A stretch of DNA of 64,000 nt from Cornus controversa. Taxonomy: Eukaryota; Streptophyta; Magnoliopsida; Cornales; Cornaceae. The notes beneath the pieces were generated by a model. That model was not told the DNA's origin. It did no database searches and saw only the letters and a program-made list of their open reading frames with translations. A program made the translations under genes and the position numbers. This document shows, piece after piece, positions 1 through 11,345 of this stretch (positions are counted from its first letter, which is position 1; each line of letters begins with the position of its first letter). The stretch is taken from contig CM048853.1 of NCBI GenBank assembly GCA_026545225.1, positions 44,470,755 through 44,534,754 of the forward strand. The letters run 5' to 3'.

Positions 1-221
1 CAAGGATTTAACTGCAATTAAGTCTATAATTTTTTGGTATTTTAATTGATGGACACGTTTTGGAGTGCCCTTAAAAACCAAGGATAGAACATGGCAGGCA
101 TAAAGTTTATAACACGATCACTGTCTATCTGTTCAATAATATAATATACGTACATGTACATATATATATATATACACACTATATCTGTGTGTATATATAT
201 AATCTTGATTATCATTTTCAT

Positions 222-1577
222 TCTGTTCGCATACAGATCACAGCATATATATATATATATATATATATATAAGACAAAACCATGTTAGTGCATAGCAAAG
301 CAGATGTTTTCAATGCATACCATAACTCACATCATACACTGTATATGAAAAAGGACTTATGCATAGCACTTATGCCAGATCATTTTTACTTATCATCTAA
401 AGGTTCGGTCTGACTCATCGCTATCAATGGAATTTGATTGAAATAACTTAATACTGTCAAAAGAATATATCCAATTGTGAAGGTTCCAATTCAGAATGGG
501 AGGACTAGCGTTAAGAATTAATTAAATTTTTACTATATAGTATATATATGCGTGTGTGTCAAATTTTAAAAAATAAAATACCAACACGTTAAAGAGACAT
601 CAAATAAATAAATAAAAATATAATATTACATTTAAAATATTAAGTTTTATTTTTCAATCATACAACAAATATACTTAAAGCAATTATTCAATATATAAGA
701 AGTTAAAATCTAGAAATTCTCAATATTTTCTCTAAAATGACTCACTTATTTGAGAGTTTTAAAAATATTTTTGTTTTATTATGAAATGATAATTATTTTC
801 TAACCTATAAAGTTTTTTATATTACAATATCAATCCCATTTTATAGAACAAAAAATTATAAATTTGCTCTGAAAAGTATCTTAAACAAATCTCAAATGTA
901 TCCAAAACGTATTCCGAATATATTAAAACATATTATTACGTGTTTCAATCGTATTTGACATTCAAAAAATAATTTAAAAAGATGAAATATTTTTCTAAAA
1001 TATTGAATACATATCCGATCATATTTATATCAAATACGTGTTCAACATGGTCACGTAAAATTTTTGAAAGCATCCGTGATTACTAACCCGTCACGGTCTT
1101 GAATCATTTTAAACATGTTTCATGTTGTGTGTGAACACAAATTTTCATTCCCCGCAGGTGAGGGGTCAAACCGGATTCCACTGCACCACTTTTCACGTTA
1201 CTTCCAGGAGGACGAGTGGATGGCGTGGTTTAAAAGTAGTAATTTTAACTTATAGCAATTTTACTTCAAAATTTCACTACAATTACTTCAAAATAAACGT
1301 AGTGCAAACTTGAATCAAAAGTGGTATAATTTCAAATTAACAATGGCAAAATTTTGAATTACAACACGTTGTCGTTTTCACTCTGAAAATAAGTGTTGAT
1401 GTGGCCTTGCAATCTGCTTTGCAAAGTAGCAAAGGAAAGTAAATGCACAGGAGAAAATTTTGGAATCTTTGCTGAGAGCCAAATCTGGCATTCATTAGAT
1501 TCATTTTCATCATTAACGGTTGAGAATTGAGAGACCTTGATTGGAAGAGAAAAGAGTTCATTTCTTGGAATATATAT
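222..1577. repeat. Segmental repeat, copy 1 (partner at 15546-17460)
   Basis: This stretch is an imperfect direct copy of 15546-17460. Shared landmarks are a block around 'ttcgcatacagatcac', the AT-rich block near 575-1060, and the block near 1150-1570 containing 'ccggattccactgcacc' and 'gagagccaaatctggc'. Similarity is high but broken by small indels and different (TA)n lengths. Short open frames inside have no family resemblance and I do not call them genes. The type of element is not clear; it could be an old transposon body. Confidence 0.75.
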
Positions 1578-1619
1578 ATATCTGATAACATGTTGCGAAC
1601 CAGTCATCCAAGTAATAAA

Positions 1620-1917
1620 CGGTGAACAGCAGCGATTTAAGTATTGTGTTCACAGAACAGACCCACAAAACGTTTCTATAGTGGTTGAAATAAATAAATT
1701 AATAGAAGTACAGTTATTTTATGTAGCTTTGCTCGGTTGTGGAGTTGTTCAATGATGGTTTGGGCGAACGTAAATGTAATCATCCGATTCAACTGAATCC
1801 AGGATTGCATATGATCGACTGTAACACTCAAAATGCTCACAAACCAGTTCAGTGAGCTTAGATTGGGGCATTGAGAGACATAGTTCTAGAGAGATAAAGT
1901 GTGTATATATCTAGTTA

Positions 1918-1955
<38 letters not shown>

Positions 1956-2840
1956 ACCCAACCAAAAAGGGATGGAGAGGCAATGAGAGAGGGTATAAAG
2001 GTAAATCAATTTTTTTTACGAGGTCACCATAACATCAGCCTTTAAAAGGCTTCTAGTGAGGGCACAATAGTATATGACCGAAGAGGTCACAATATGTAGT
2101 TTTGTAAAAAGTTTCGTCCCAATGATAATAAGACAAATCCTAGAGGAGGTCAGAGATATTCACTCCTTAACCTCCCCTAAGTTTTGCTTTATTATCATAC
2201 GGATGAAACTTTTTGTAAAACTTCTCTGAGGTTCTCTTTTAGATTTAATCACCTATTAAATTATTCTTTTACTTGATAGGAGTGGTTGATAAATCATCAA
2301 AACAGTTTGCAAAAGCGTGATTCATTAAAATAAAATTGAACCCCTTAATGTATGAAAGATTATACAAGCAACAAATATTTTTTCTCATGAATAATAATAT
2401 AATTGCATGGAATATAAGGGATTCAGAGATCAAATACTTGATGGGGATAATTTTTCAATCCCTAGTCCTTGAGGTTGATTATCTAAAACCCTAGTTCTTG
2501 TAGGAGAACCCTAAGTTGATCGATTTCTACGTAAAACATACTACTTGATGGGAGAGAACATGTCATATTTATAGAAGAGTCTCTCTCAAGTCAAGTCTTT
2601 CTTTCTATATATGCAAGATAAGATAAATCATATCCTCATATAAAAGAAAATTATATACATAGTGCATATCTTATATTGAAAAATAAGATATTATATATAT
2701 ACATATTTCAAGATATTAAAATATCCAATATATATATATAGAAGAGTCACCAACTTTATTACCTAGTTCTTCCTATATTTCTAACATTATTCACCCTCAC
2801 AAACCCATTAATTGTAATCCGTTAGATTACATGGATTTGC
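1620..2840. other. AT-rich intergenic DNA, no gene seen
   Basis: No protein family is recognisable here. The stretch contains a (CT)n tract followed by (TA)n at about 1919-1955. Pieces near 2030-2230 contain partly inverted phrases around 'ggtcac' and 'gaaactttttgtaaaac', which suggests a decayed fold-back element. I could not define its ends. Confidence 0.5.
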
Positions 2841-2861
2841 TCCTATATTTATACTACTAGT

Positions 2862-3581
2862 AAGTATAAAGGGGTTTTTAGTTTCAGTACACTATTTTTT
2901 TATTTTTAAATTAGAAAAATAGAATTATAACTTATACAAAACCCTTTTTTAGTGTCACTACATTATTTATTTATTTATTTTAAATAGAAAATAGAGTTAT
3001 AACCTAAAAAATCCCTAAAATCATAAACACAAACATGACTCTCATCAACAGGTGATTCTTCCTATTGACTCTCATTAACTCTCATCAACAGGCATTTCAA
3101 TTCAATTTACTTTTGACTCACATCAACTCTCATGTGAGTTTCTTTTCTTTTTTAAATTATTTATTTTCTTTAATTTTCTCCCCAAGTAGGATTTTTTCTT
3201 TTATGTTTGTTCATGTGATTAGATACTCTATTAGTGGTGACCACAAATCGGATAATACATAATATTAATCCGATCTGCAGATTACGGATTGGCAAAAATT
3301 CAATCCGATCTGATCCGTGGAAATCCACCAATCTGATCCGATCCGTGATTGAACGAATCAGCAGATCGGATCGGATTGATGGATTGGGCTAGTACTCCTA
3401 TTTGAATTTTTTTTTGTCTACTTAAAAAATTCCAAGAAAAAAATTGACTAACAAACACAACACTTTTTCATTCGCAACTCAAATAAACACAATTGTTAAA
3501 TAAACAAATATAATATATATTGAGTTTTTAGGTTTACCCATGTAAGTATGTAGCATATTATATTATTGTACATATAATTAC

Positions 3582-3622
<41 letters not shown>

Positions 3623-3972
3623 CCAAGGATCGAATTGCGGATCGGATCGAATTTCTGACCTTCCAATCCGTGGCAAATGGATTTTAATTTTTTAATCCAC
3701 CACCAATCTATTAGCTAACAAATTGAATCGGATTCGTCCGGATCGGATCGGATTCACGAATTTTTTGTGCACCCCTATGCTCTATGCTATTTATTATCCA
3801 TGGATTTTTGTCTTTTCTTGCTCTTTTGGTCTTTTCTTACTATTTAATTATTGCAAATCTTTTCTTTTTCTCTTTTTTTTTTTTATTTGTTTTCTTTAAT
3901 TTTTCCAGCAAGTAGGCTTTTTATTGTATATTTGTTCATGTTATAAGATGTTTAAACAAAGAGAAAATATAT
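2862..3972. repeat. Repeat unit, copy 1 of two tandem copies
   Basis: Positions 2862-3231 and 3786-3972 match 4708-5215 closely, including 'tttttatttttaaattag', 'aaaatcataaacacaaaca' and 'ttgttcatgtgatta'. The match is interrupted at 3232-3777 by a later insertion. The 5' end of each copy has a 'TATAC.AC' start followed by 'AAAGGG', reminiscent of the left ends of plant Helitrons, so these may be two copies of one Helitron family. That classification is inference. Confidence 0.55.
3232..3777. mobile_element. hAT-type MITE (546 bp)
   Basis: The element starts TAGTGGTGACCACAAA and ends with the reverse complement of TAGGGGTGCACAAAAA, giving imperfect terminal inverted repeats typical of plant hAT MITEs. 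It is flanked by 8-bp duplications TACTCTAT (3224-3231) and TGCTCTAT (3778-3785), with one mismatch. The sister repeat copy near 5045-5065 carries the uninterrupted target, which shows the insertion directly. The interior is rich in variants of GATCGGATCGGATT and has no open frame of note. Confidence 0.8.
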
Positions 3973-3980
3973 ATATCTAT

Positions 3981-4687
3981 TAGGGGTGGCAATTTGTGTT
4001 CCCGTGTCGTGTTCGTGTCGTGTCGATGTATAAGTATTCTACTAAACAGCTCAACCCTAACCCGACCCATTTACTAATCGTGTCAGAGACCCTCAACACT
4101 AACCCAACCCGTTTATTAAACGTGTTATCCGTGTCGACTCGTGTAACCCGTTTAATAAACATGTCTTATAATGGCACGACTTGTTTAATAACCTTTTTAA
4201 TCCATTTAACTTATATCATATGAGTTTCTCCACCCCTAAAAATCTCTCTATATAAAAATATAGTACATATCAATACATAAATCCTAAAATCAAACTATAT
4301 ATATTATAAATTTTAGATCTATATATAAACTTAAAAACATACTAAGGTGATTCAACAACTGGGAAGACATCATAACAATCTCATCCTTGTGTTTTATGGC
4401 TACATCAGTCTTGTAAATAAACAAATAGATTATAAATAATTGTAATATATATAACTATGTATATATATGTTTGTATCAAACCATAATATATGAATAACTA
4501 AGTCGTAATCGTGTTGTAATCGTGTCACGAGTTAGACAGCTTAAACCTAAACCCAACCCAATTTTTGCATGTCGTGTTCGTGTCGACCCATTTATTAAAC
4601 GTATCGGCTTACCTCAAACCCAAACCCGCTTAATTCGTGTCGTGTTCGAGTCGTGTTATCGTGTCGTGTCCAATTTTGCCACCCCTA
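3981..4687. mobile_element. hAT-type MITE (707 bp)
   Basis: The left end TAGGGGTGGCAA is mirrored at the right end (TTGCCACCCCTA). The 8-bp target duplication ATATCTAT is perfect at 3973-3980 and 4688-4695, as expected for hAT elements. The interior contains many CGTGTCGTGTT-like phrases on both sides, so it can fold back on itself. The short open frames on both strands come from this low-complexity sequence and are not genes. Confidence 0.85.
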
Positions 4688-4707
4688 ATATCTATACAAC
4701 TATTAAA

Positions 4708-5215
4708 AGTACAAAGGGATTTTTAGTTTTAGTACACTATTTTTTTATTTTTAAATTAGAAAAATAGAGTTATAACTTATACAAAACCCTTTTTTAGTGT
4801 CATTACATTATTTATTTATTTTTAAATAGAAAATAGAGTTATAACCTAAACAAAACCGTAAAACCCCTAAAATCATAAACACAAACACGGCTCTCATCAA
4901 ATTCTTCCTCTCGTCAACTCTTATCAACAGACATTCAAATTCGATTTTCTTTCGCCTCACATCAACTCTCATGTGAGTTTCTTTTTTTTTTCTTTAATTT
5001 TTTTCTCCAAGTAGGATTTTTTCTTGTATGTTTGTTCATGTGATTATATGCTCTATGCTATTTATTATCAATGGATTTCTGTCTTTTCTTGTTATTTAAT
5101 TATTGCAAATCTTTTCTTTTTCTTTTTTTATTATTTGTTTTCTTTAATTTTTCCTCCAAGTAGGTTATTTATTGTATATTTGTTCATGTGATTAGATATA
5201 TAAACAAAGAGAAAA
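4708..5215. repeat. Repeat unit, copy 2 of two tandem copies
   Basis: This is a direct copy of 2862-3972 without the 3232-3777 MITE. It therefore preserves the empty site for that insertion. No coding potential is seen. Confidence 0.6.
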
Positions 5216-5581
5216 AATAATTTGAAAGAAAAAAGAAATAGAGAGAGATGCAATTCCAATAATTTCTCATAGTAGGTCGATTACCTGATTCCACTTTGAT
5301 AGGAGTCCAAAAAAGTGATGTGAGATGCTAGATGAACTTGCATAAACCATGTAGGTAGAAAGCAACCAAAATTTAATATTTAGTATTATTAGAATTATTA
5401 TAAAACTAAATGATCAAAATTTAATATATTTTTTTTCAAAAATTCAAGTTGATTGTATAAATATATAAGTAAGTATGTAATCATTTTTTCTCATTCAATC
5501 AGTAAGTAGGTTGAAGATTTGCTTTCAATTTGGAATTAGAGTTTTTCAATTAGGGTTGTTTGTTTTTAAATATATATATAT

Positions 5582-5586
5582 GATCT
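5582..5586. repeat. Target-site duplication GATCT (left)
   Basis: The five bases GATCT directly before the left LTR are repeated directly after the right LTR at 8939-8943. A 5-bp duplication is what LTR-retrotransposon integrase produces. Confidence 0.85.
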
Positions 5587-5934
5587 TGATAGAGTATTTG
5601 ACTAGAATTGTGAAACGTGTAACGTGAAGGTTAAGTTCAAGGTAACGTGGATAGGGAGTCTATTTTAACCGGGACTTCTCTATCTCCAGGAGTCAGTCTC
5701 CTACTATGACACAGTCTCACTTGACCGCTATAAATACAAAGACGGTCCATATACCAGGTACGTGATTAATACCCCCTGAGTTCCTTTATAGCTTGAAAAA
5801 GTCCTTTCGATTTTTGACTTGATCGTCGGAGCGTAGTCTGCCGGCACCGCGCCGGTGCCCTCTCGATTACCCTTCTCTTGTCCTTTTTTACATGTTGGCA
5901 TTTGACCAGTTCAGAGTGAATTTTTGCTTCATCA
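5587..5934 (+). repeat. Left LTR (348 bp)
   Basis: It starts TGATAGAG and ends TTCATCA. It is highly similar to 8583-8938, which is longer mainly by a short insertion. A TATA box (CTATAAATAC) lies at about 5729, a plausible promoter for the element. The phrase CCGGCACCGCGCCGGTGCC near 5840 is a GC-rich inverted repeat that can form a hairpin. Confidence 0.9.
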
Positions 5935-6360
5935 GTTGGCGTTGTCTATGGGAAACAATCACAAACTTAATTGTTCTACACGAATCATATACGAAGCATG
6001 ATGCACCTACGATCTAGGTTAGAGACTACCACTGTACAGGACCCTCCTGCCGGCCATAATCCCCCAGCACAGGACCTTCCTGCCAGCTACAATCCCCGAG
6101 CGCAGGACCTCCCTGCCGGTCACAATCCTCCAGCCGCCTAGGATCCTTCTGTCGGCTATGACCTTCTTGGCAGATAGGGCCCTCCAATCGGATAGGGAGG
6201 CATGCAACTCCCTGGACAGATGGACTTCTCTGGGGCACACCCCGAAATCCCAAATGACCAGGGACAGATCGCAGCATTGGAATGCCAAGTCCGGAACTTG
6301 AATCAAAGTCTGGCCTAGATACTCCAACAAAATGCGGCAATTCTGCAGCGCCTCCCTCCT

Positions 6361-7364
6361 GTGGTGCCAGTACCATTGCCAGGTCACCTTGTTGATCCAA
6401 AAGGGGATAGTGTTGGGCGAGATAGTGAAGTCCCAACAGACGACGCAGCTCAGAACCGAGTAAGAGGTGGGACGAACCCTAGTTACCTAGTCCCACTCGA
6501 AAAGAACCAACCCCATGGAGACTCAAGGCACCCAGAAAAAACTACCTATTATGATATGGAGATGCAAGACCTCAGAGTCAGGGTAGAAAGCATGGCCCAA
6601 GCCATAAGGGGGAAGGGCCCTGCTACAGTCGAGGAGCTCGTCCAGCAAACTAACCTCTATTTCTCCGGGGGATAATAAGTTGTCCTTTGCCCAACAAGTT
6701 CAAGATACCCACCCTTGAAAGCTTTGATGGGACCAAGGACCCGTTAGATCATCTGGAGACCTACAAGGCTCTGATGCACCTCCAAGGAATACCAGATGAA
6801 ATTCTATGTAGAGCTTTTCCTACTACATTGAAGGGTTCTGCCCGGTCATGGTTCAACAACCTGAAGCAAGCATCTGTATGTTCCTTCAAAGAACTAAGTC
6901 AATTGTTCGTAGATAATTTTATTACCGTACGAAGGCACAGAAAGCCCGCCACCTATCTCCTGAACGTAAGACAGAATAAGGGGGAGTCATTGCGAGACTA
7001 CATTTACCTGTTTAACAGGGAGATGTTGTAGGTCGATTCTCTGGATAATAAGGTGGTAGTTACCGCATTCATGGGGGGCCAACTGCCTTCAAAATTTTTG
7101 TACTCAATTTCCAAGCACCCTCCAGAAAGTATGTTTGAGCTACTCATGAAAGCCCAAAAGTACATGAACGCAGAAGATATCCTTGATGCGAGAAAGGCAG
7201 ACAGGAAAAGGGAGGGACATTCCAGTGAGGAAGATAGAGACCCTAAGTATGGCAAATGTCACGGGGGCAGACTGATAAAGTTTCACGTCATGAGTAGGGA
7301 GGCAGGGGGCATATTGACTAGAGACATTAAAAAGGAGGCAGTTGGCCCATCCTTAGATTGTTGA
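6361..7364 (+). pseudogene. gag: Broken gag gene of the LTR retrotransposon
   Basis: The clearest coding block, 6687-7031, reads as a plant retrotransposon Gag core: 'FDGTKDPLDHLETYKALM', then 'GSARSWFNNL' and 'TYLLNVRQNKGESLRDY', which are the usual landmarks of the Retrotrans_gag domain. An in-frame TAG at 7029-7031 interrupts it, and the same frame continues through 7364 with 'GGQLPSKFLYSI' and a charged tail. The upstream part (6361-6675) is in a different frame and ends at a stop, so there is also a frameshift near 6675-6687. No CCHC zinc knuckle is visible. As it stands the gene cannot make a full Gag. Confidence 0.75.
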
Positions 7365-7569
7365 GCATTTGTGGAAGTGCCACCAGTAAGACTTTCTTTT
7401 AAAAGTTGCATTTACTTTAATTATTCTAGCTGAAGCTCAATTTAATATCGAGCCTTAGGGCGATAGCTCTGAGGTTTTTGCTCGAATAATTCTCTGTTTG
7501 TTACTCAAATATCAATAGCAATCCTTTTTGTTTTAAAATTTGTTGTTATAACTAAAACAAATAGTACAC

Positions 7570-8070
7570 CATCTTATGGGGGCCCAGCCCTACAGAGGCA
7601 CAGCCTTACGTGAGCGCAACCCTACGGGGATACACCTCCAAAGGAGGGCCTTTAATAAAAAAGGCAGGATGGATGAATCTCGAGAACATTGTTTAACAAT
7701 CCTACGAGGGCCCAGCCCTACGGGGGCACAGCCTTACGTGGGCACAACCCTACGGGGATACACCTCCAAAGAAGGGCCTTTAATGAAAAAGGCGGGATGA
7801 ATAAATTTCGAAAACATTGTTTAACAGCCTTACAGGGGCACACCTCCACAGAGGGCCTTTGAAGAAAAAGGCGGGATGGATTAATCCCGAGAAAAAATAC
7901 TACCCTACGGGGGCAAAACCCTATGGGGACACACCTCTATGGAGGGTCTTTGAAGAAAAAGGCGGGATGGATTAATCCCGAGAAAAAACACTACCCTACG
8001 GGGGCAAAACCCTATGGGGACATACCTCTATGGAGGGCCCTTTTACGATAAAGGTGGGATGGGTTAAAAT
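7570..8070. repeat. Tandem repeat array inside the LTR element (about 80-115 bp units)
   Basis: About five imperfect units share 'cctacgggg', 'acacctcca', 'agggcctttaa' and 'aaaaaggcgggatgga', the last occurring near 7665, 7791, 7872, 7966 and 8055. Unit length varies because of internal deletions. Such arrays are common in the 3' untranslated part of plant gypsy elements. Confidence 0.8.
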
Positions 8071-8274
8071 TCTGAGAATGTATATGAACATCCCTACATG
8101 AACCCTTGTGCTGCAAGAATTACCTCCGCAAAACAAACCATTTTCAATAAAAAAGAAGAAATATACCATCCCAAGTCCTTTTCCAACGGCTAGCAATGGT
8201 CACAAGTACTCAAGCCAGGCGCACGATGAGGCAGCAACGGCTAGGAAAGCAACGGACAGAAAGCCAAGCGTTAC

Positions 8275-8400
8275 CCGGAGGCCATGCGCTGCCCAGCAGA
8301 CCATACGTTGTCCAGTAGGCCATACGCTGCCCAGTGGGCCAAGCGCTGCCCAGCAGGCCATGCGCTGCCCAGCAGACCAAGCGTTGCCCGACTAAGCCAG
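8275..8400. repeat. Short GC-rich tandem repeat (about 21-bp unit)
   Basis: Five to six imperfect copies of a unit like GGCCATGCGCTGCCCAGCAG lie head to tail near the 3' end of the retrotransposon interior. Small open frames on both strands here come from the repeat and are not genes. Confidence 0.8.
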
Positions 8401-8582
8401 GCGCCGCCTAGCCCGGGCTGGGCATTGCCAGGCGCCTCAGGCCGGCCCGCGAAAAAAAAAAATATATATATATATATATACATATATATTATGTTTAAAA
8501 TTCACAGGCCAAGATAAAGCCTAATAGACCAGCCAAAGTATTCATAAGGCCCGACAAGGAACCCTCATGAACAGGGGTCATC

Positions 8583-8938
8583 TGATAGAGTATTTGACTA
8601 GAATTGTGAAACGTGTAACGTGAAAGTTGAGTTCAAGGTGACGTGGATAGAGAGTTTATTTTAATATTTTAACCAGGACTTCTCTATCTCCAAGAGTCAG
8701 TCTTCTACTATGACACAGTCTCACTTGACCGCTATAAATATAGAGACGATCTATATACCAGGTACGTGATTAATATCCCCTGAGTTCCATTATAGCTTGA
8801 AAATGCCCTTTCGATTTCTGACTTGATCATCGGAGCGTAGTCGGCCGGCACCGCGCCGGTGCCCTCTCGATTACCCTTCTCTTGTCCTTTTTTACAGGTT
8901 GGCGTTTGACCAGTTCAGGGTGAATTTTTGCTTCATCA
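8583..8938 (+). repeat. Right LTR (356 bp)
   Basis: This is the direct copy of 5587-5934, with a small AT insertion near 8660 and scattered substitutions. It is followed by the target duplication GATCT (8939-8943). A TATA box (CTATAAATAT) lies at about 8731. Confidence 0.9.
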
Positions 8939-8940
8939 GA

Positions 8941-9660
8941 TCTAAAATTTAAAACATAATTTTCAAGCATGTAATTTAGGAGTTTTTAGGGTTTTCAATT
9001 TGGAATTAGGGTTTTTCAAGAGGGTTTCAAATATGGAATTAGGGTTTTTCAATTAGGGTTGTTTGGTTATGTATATATGATCTTAAATTTAGGTATTGAA
9101 ATTAATGAATATATATATATATGATCTTTTATAGCTAATTTTTCTTTTAGTTGTCGAGAAAAGTGAAAAAAATAAAAGAAAAATAAATAAGTTTCAAATC
9201 AAATGTTTATTGGTCTTGGCTTTTAGGATATCAAAATTTAACTCATCTAAGGCCTCTAATTTCTGAAACTTAAATAAATAAACTTAAGTCATAAGCAAAT
9301 TAAAACATAATTTTCAAGCATGTAATTTAGGGTTATTTTTAGGGTTTTCAATTTGGAATTAGGGTTGTTTGGTTATACATATATATATATATATATATAT
9401 GATCTTTTTTAGCTAATTTTTCTTTTAGTTGTCAAGAAAAGTGGGGAAAGATGAAAGAAAACTAAATAAGTTTCAAATCTCTTTTTTTTTTGTTGGCCTT
9501 TAGGATATGAAAATATAATCCATCTAAGGCCTCTAATATCTGAAGTTGGGCATGTAAAGATTTTTGTTTATTTGGGTTGCAAATTATGGTGTCATTAATC
9601 AAACAAAGCATACTGCTACTTTCACTAAAACTTAAAGAAATAAACTTAATTCATAAACAA
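8941..9660. repeat. Internal direct repeats (third copy near 11600-11900)
   Basis: Positions 8941-9300 and 9300-9660 repeat the same phrases: 'aattttcaagcatgtaat', 'ttttcaatttggaattagg', 'ttttcttttagttgtc' and 'catctaaggcctctaat'. A third, more diverged copy lies at about 11600-11900. The repeat begins before the LTR insertion, at about 5510, so the retrotransposon landed inside it. No protein is encoded. Confidence 0.65.
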
Positions 9661-10040
9661 ATTAAACTAATAGAACATAATAAGGTCAAACACAACTTAA
9701 GTTTGACTCTAAGAGTTCCAATTAAGTGGACCTTCCTTTGAAATACAAGCAATTATCAAAAGTTTCATTATGTAAATTTGCCTAACTGAATCAATTTTCT
9801 TTCTAATCCAAACAAAAAAAAAATTAAAAAATTCCTCTTTTCTATATTTTTTTTTCTTTGACCTTGTTAATGCATTGGATTGCAACCATATAAACTTGAT
9901 GTTGTAGTCATAGTCATTTTCAATTTTTTCTAAAAATGCATAAAATTGACCTTAAGTAATTTGACCTAAAGCCAAATTAAGTGACTGCCCTAAGCTTTTC
10001 ATAGTCTACTTAATTAATAGTTAGCTACTCGATCATACTA

Positions 10041-10045
10041 AAATA
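10041..10045. repeat. Target-site duplication AAATA (left)
   Basis: AAATA precedes the left terminal repeat and recurs at 11341-11345 directly after the right one. Confidence 0.8.
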
Positions 10046-10526
10046 TGTTGGGAACAACAGAAGTGCAAAAATAAATTATAACCAATCTCACAGAAAATAT
10101 AAAATATACATGGTTCAGCACAACCTGACATATGTCTACGGATGAGAAGAGATTACATTACAATTTTAGAGAGATATTACAATAGTAGAGAATAGACAAA
10201 ATTGGACCGTGTACATAAACTCTTGTCCCAGAGCTCTTCACCATGTACCAATCCATGAGACTCTCTCTCACCTTCAGTGTTTCACTTTACCAAACCTGTA
10301 ACTCTCTCTACCCATCAACTCCCTCACGAAGTTACATCTCTCTCAACTTATAAGTCTCAAGCATACCCTAGACATCTATTTATAGAGCCCTAAACCCAAT
10401 TCCTTGTTGGACAAGGATTACAATCCCTTGGACCCCAAAACTTTCCTAAAAAGAAATTACCTAATAAAATACAACTCTAAAATAGAAAACCTTATTAGAC
10501 TAGAATTAGAGACATAATACATAACA
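10046..10526 (-). repeat. LTR of the TRIM-like element (3' LTR in element orientation)
   Basis: It is 481 bp, TG...CA, and nearly identical to 10860-11340. The close match suggests a fairly recent insertion. Confidence 0.85.
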
Positions 10527-10859
10527 ATCTCCACCTTGGCTCAAATTCCATCACGTCAATCATCGCTTCCCACATCATTGAATTGGACACTCATGTGGCT
10601 TCAATCTCACATAACTCTGATTGTCCATATTATATGCTACTCGATTAATCAAACCTTTAAGGCTCCACCTTGAATACTCGACCTCCATGTCATGTAATTT
10701 ATCATGATTTTTGGACTATCGTAACCAAACAAATCAATTGATTGACTCCACCTACAATTGAAACATATTGCAGCACTAGTTAAAACTTCTTAGATTTTCT
10801 GAATCTTTTTTGAATAAAGGCTGAATGTCCCAACATGAACCATCGGCTCTGATACCACT

Positions 10860-11340
10860 TGTTGGGAACAATAGAAGTGCAAAAATAAATTATAACAAAT
10901 CTCACACAAAACACAAGATATACGTGGTTCGGTACAACCTGGCCAACGTCCACAGATGAGAAGAGATTTCATTACAATTCTATAGAGATATTACAATAGT
11001 AGAGAATACATAAAACTAGACCGTGTACATGAGCTCTTGTCCCAGAGCTCTTCACAATGTACTAATCCACGAGACTCCCTCTCGCCCTCAGTGTTTCACT
11101 CTACCGAACCTATAACTCTCTCTACCCATCAACTCCCTCGCGATGTTACATCTATCTCAACTCATAAGTCTCAACCATACCCTAGACATCTATTTATAGA
11201 GCCCTAAACCCAATTTCTTGTTGAACAAAGATTACAATCCCTTGGACCACAAAAATTTCCTAATAAGAAATTACTTAATAAAATACAACTTTAAAATAGA
11301 AAACCTTATTAGACTAGAATTAGAGACATAATACATAACA
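10860..11340 (-). repeat. LTR of the TRIM-like element (5' LTR in element orientation)
   Basis: It is 481 bp, the same length as its partner. The tRNA-Met primer-binding site lies immediately inside it, at about 10846-10859 on the minus strand. Confidence 0.85.
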
Positions 11341-11345
11341 AAATA

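Larger units (their letters stand above)
5587..8938 (+). mobile_element. Non-autonomous Ty3/gypsy-like LTR retrotransposon with gag only (TR-GAG type)
   Basis: The element is 3352 bp with both LTRs, TG...CA ends and a perfect 5-bp target duplication. The interior encodes only a broken gag region (about 6361-7364); protease, reverse transcriptase, RNase H and integrase are absent. Directly after the left LTR, TTGGCGTTGTCTATGGGAA (from 5936) looks like a diverged form of the TTGGCGCCGTC primer-binding site common in plant Ty3/gypsy elements. The stretch AACAGGGGTCATC before 8583 sits at the polypurine-tract position. The 3' interior holds two tandem-repeat arrays. The element would need enzymes supplied by a relative. 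Confidence 0.88.
10046..11340 (-). mobile_element. TRIM-like short LTR retrotransposon (1295 bp)
   Basis: Two direct repeats of exactly 481 bp flank an interior of only 333 bp, with TG...CA ends and AAATA target duplications. Read on the minus strand, the sequence just inside the right-hand LTR is AGTGGTATCAGAGC (about 10846-10859), the classic primer-binding site for initiator tRNA-Met. At the other end a purine-rich GAGCCAAGGTGGAGATTG (about 10527-10545) is the polypurine tract. These two signals fix the minus orientation. No gag or pol is encoded, so it is a TRIM or a deletion derivative of a Ty1/copia element. Confidence 0.85.

Noticed and set aside
3232-4687. A CRISPR-like array of spaced repeats
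   Set aside because: The recurring GATCGGATC and GTGTCGTGTT phrases are irregularly spaced, inverted as well as direct, and lie within MITEs in a plant genome.
3980-4770. Open frames on both strands over the CGTGTCGTGTT-rich stretch
   Set aside because: They come from the simple, inverted-repeat interior of the hAT MITE (3981-4687), show no family resemblance and overlap on opposite strands.
6019-6436. Minus-strand open frames of 122 and 136 codons
   Set aside because: They lie antisense to the gag leader of the retrotransposon, and their repeated VLCWG/GRRVL-like phrases reflect a short tandem repeat of the DNA (near 6030-6150).
7576-8517. Several 66-95 codon frames on both strands
   Set aside because: They are produced by the two tandem-repeat arrays in the retrotransposon and have no independent support.
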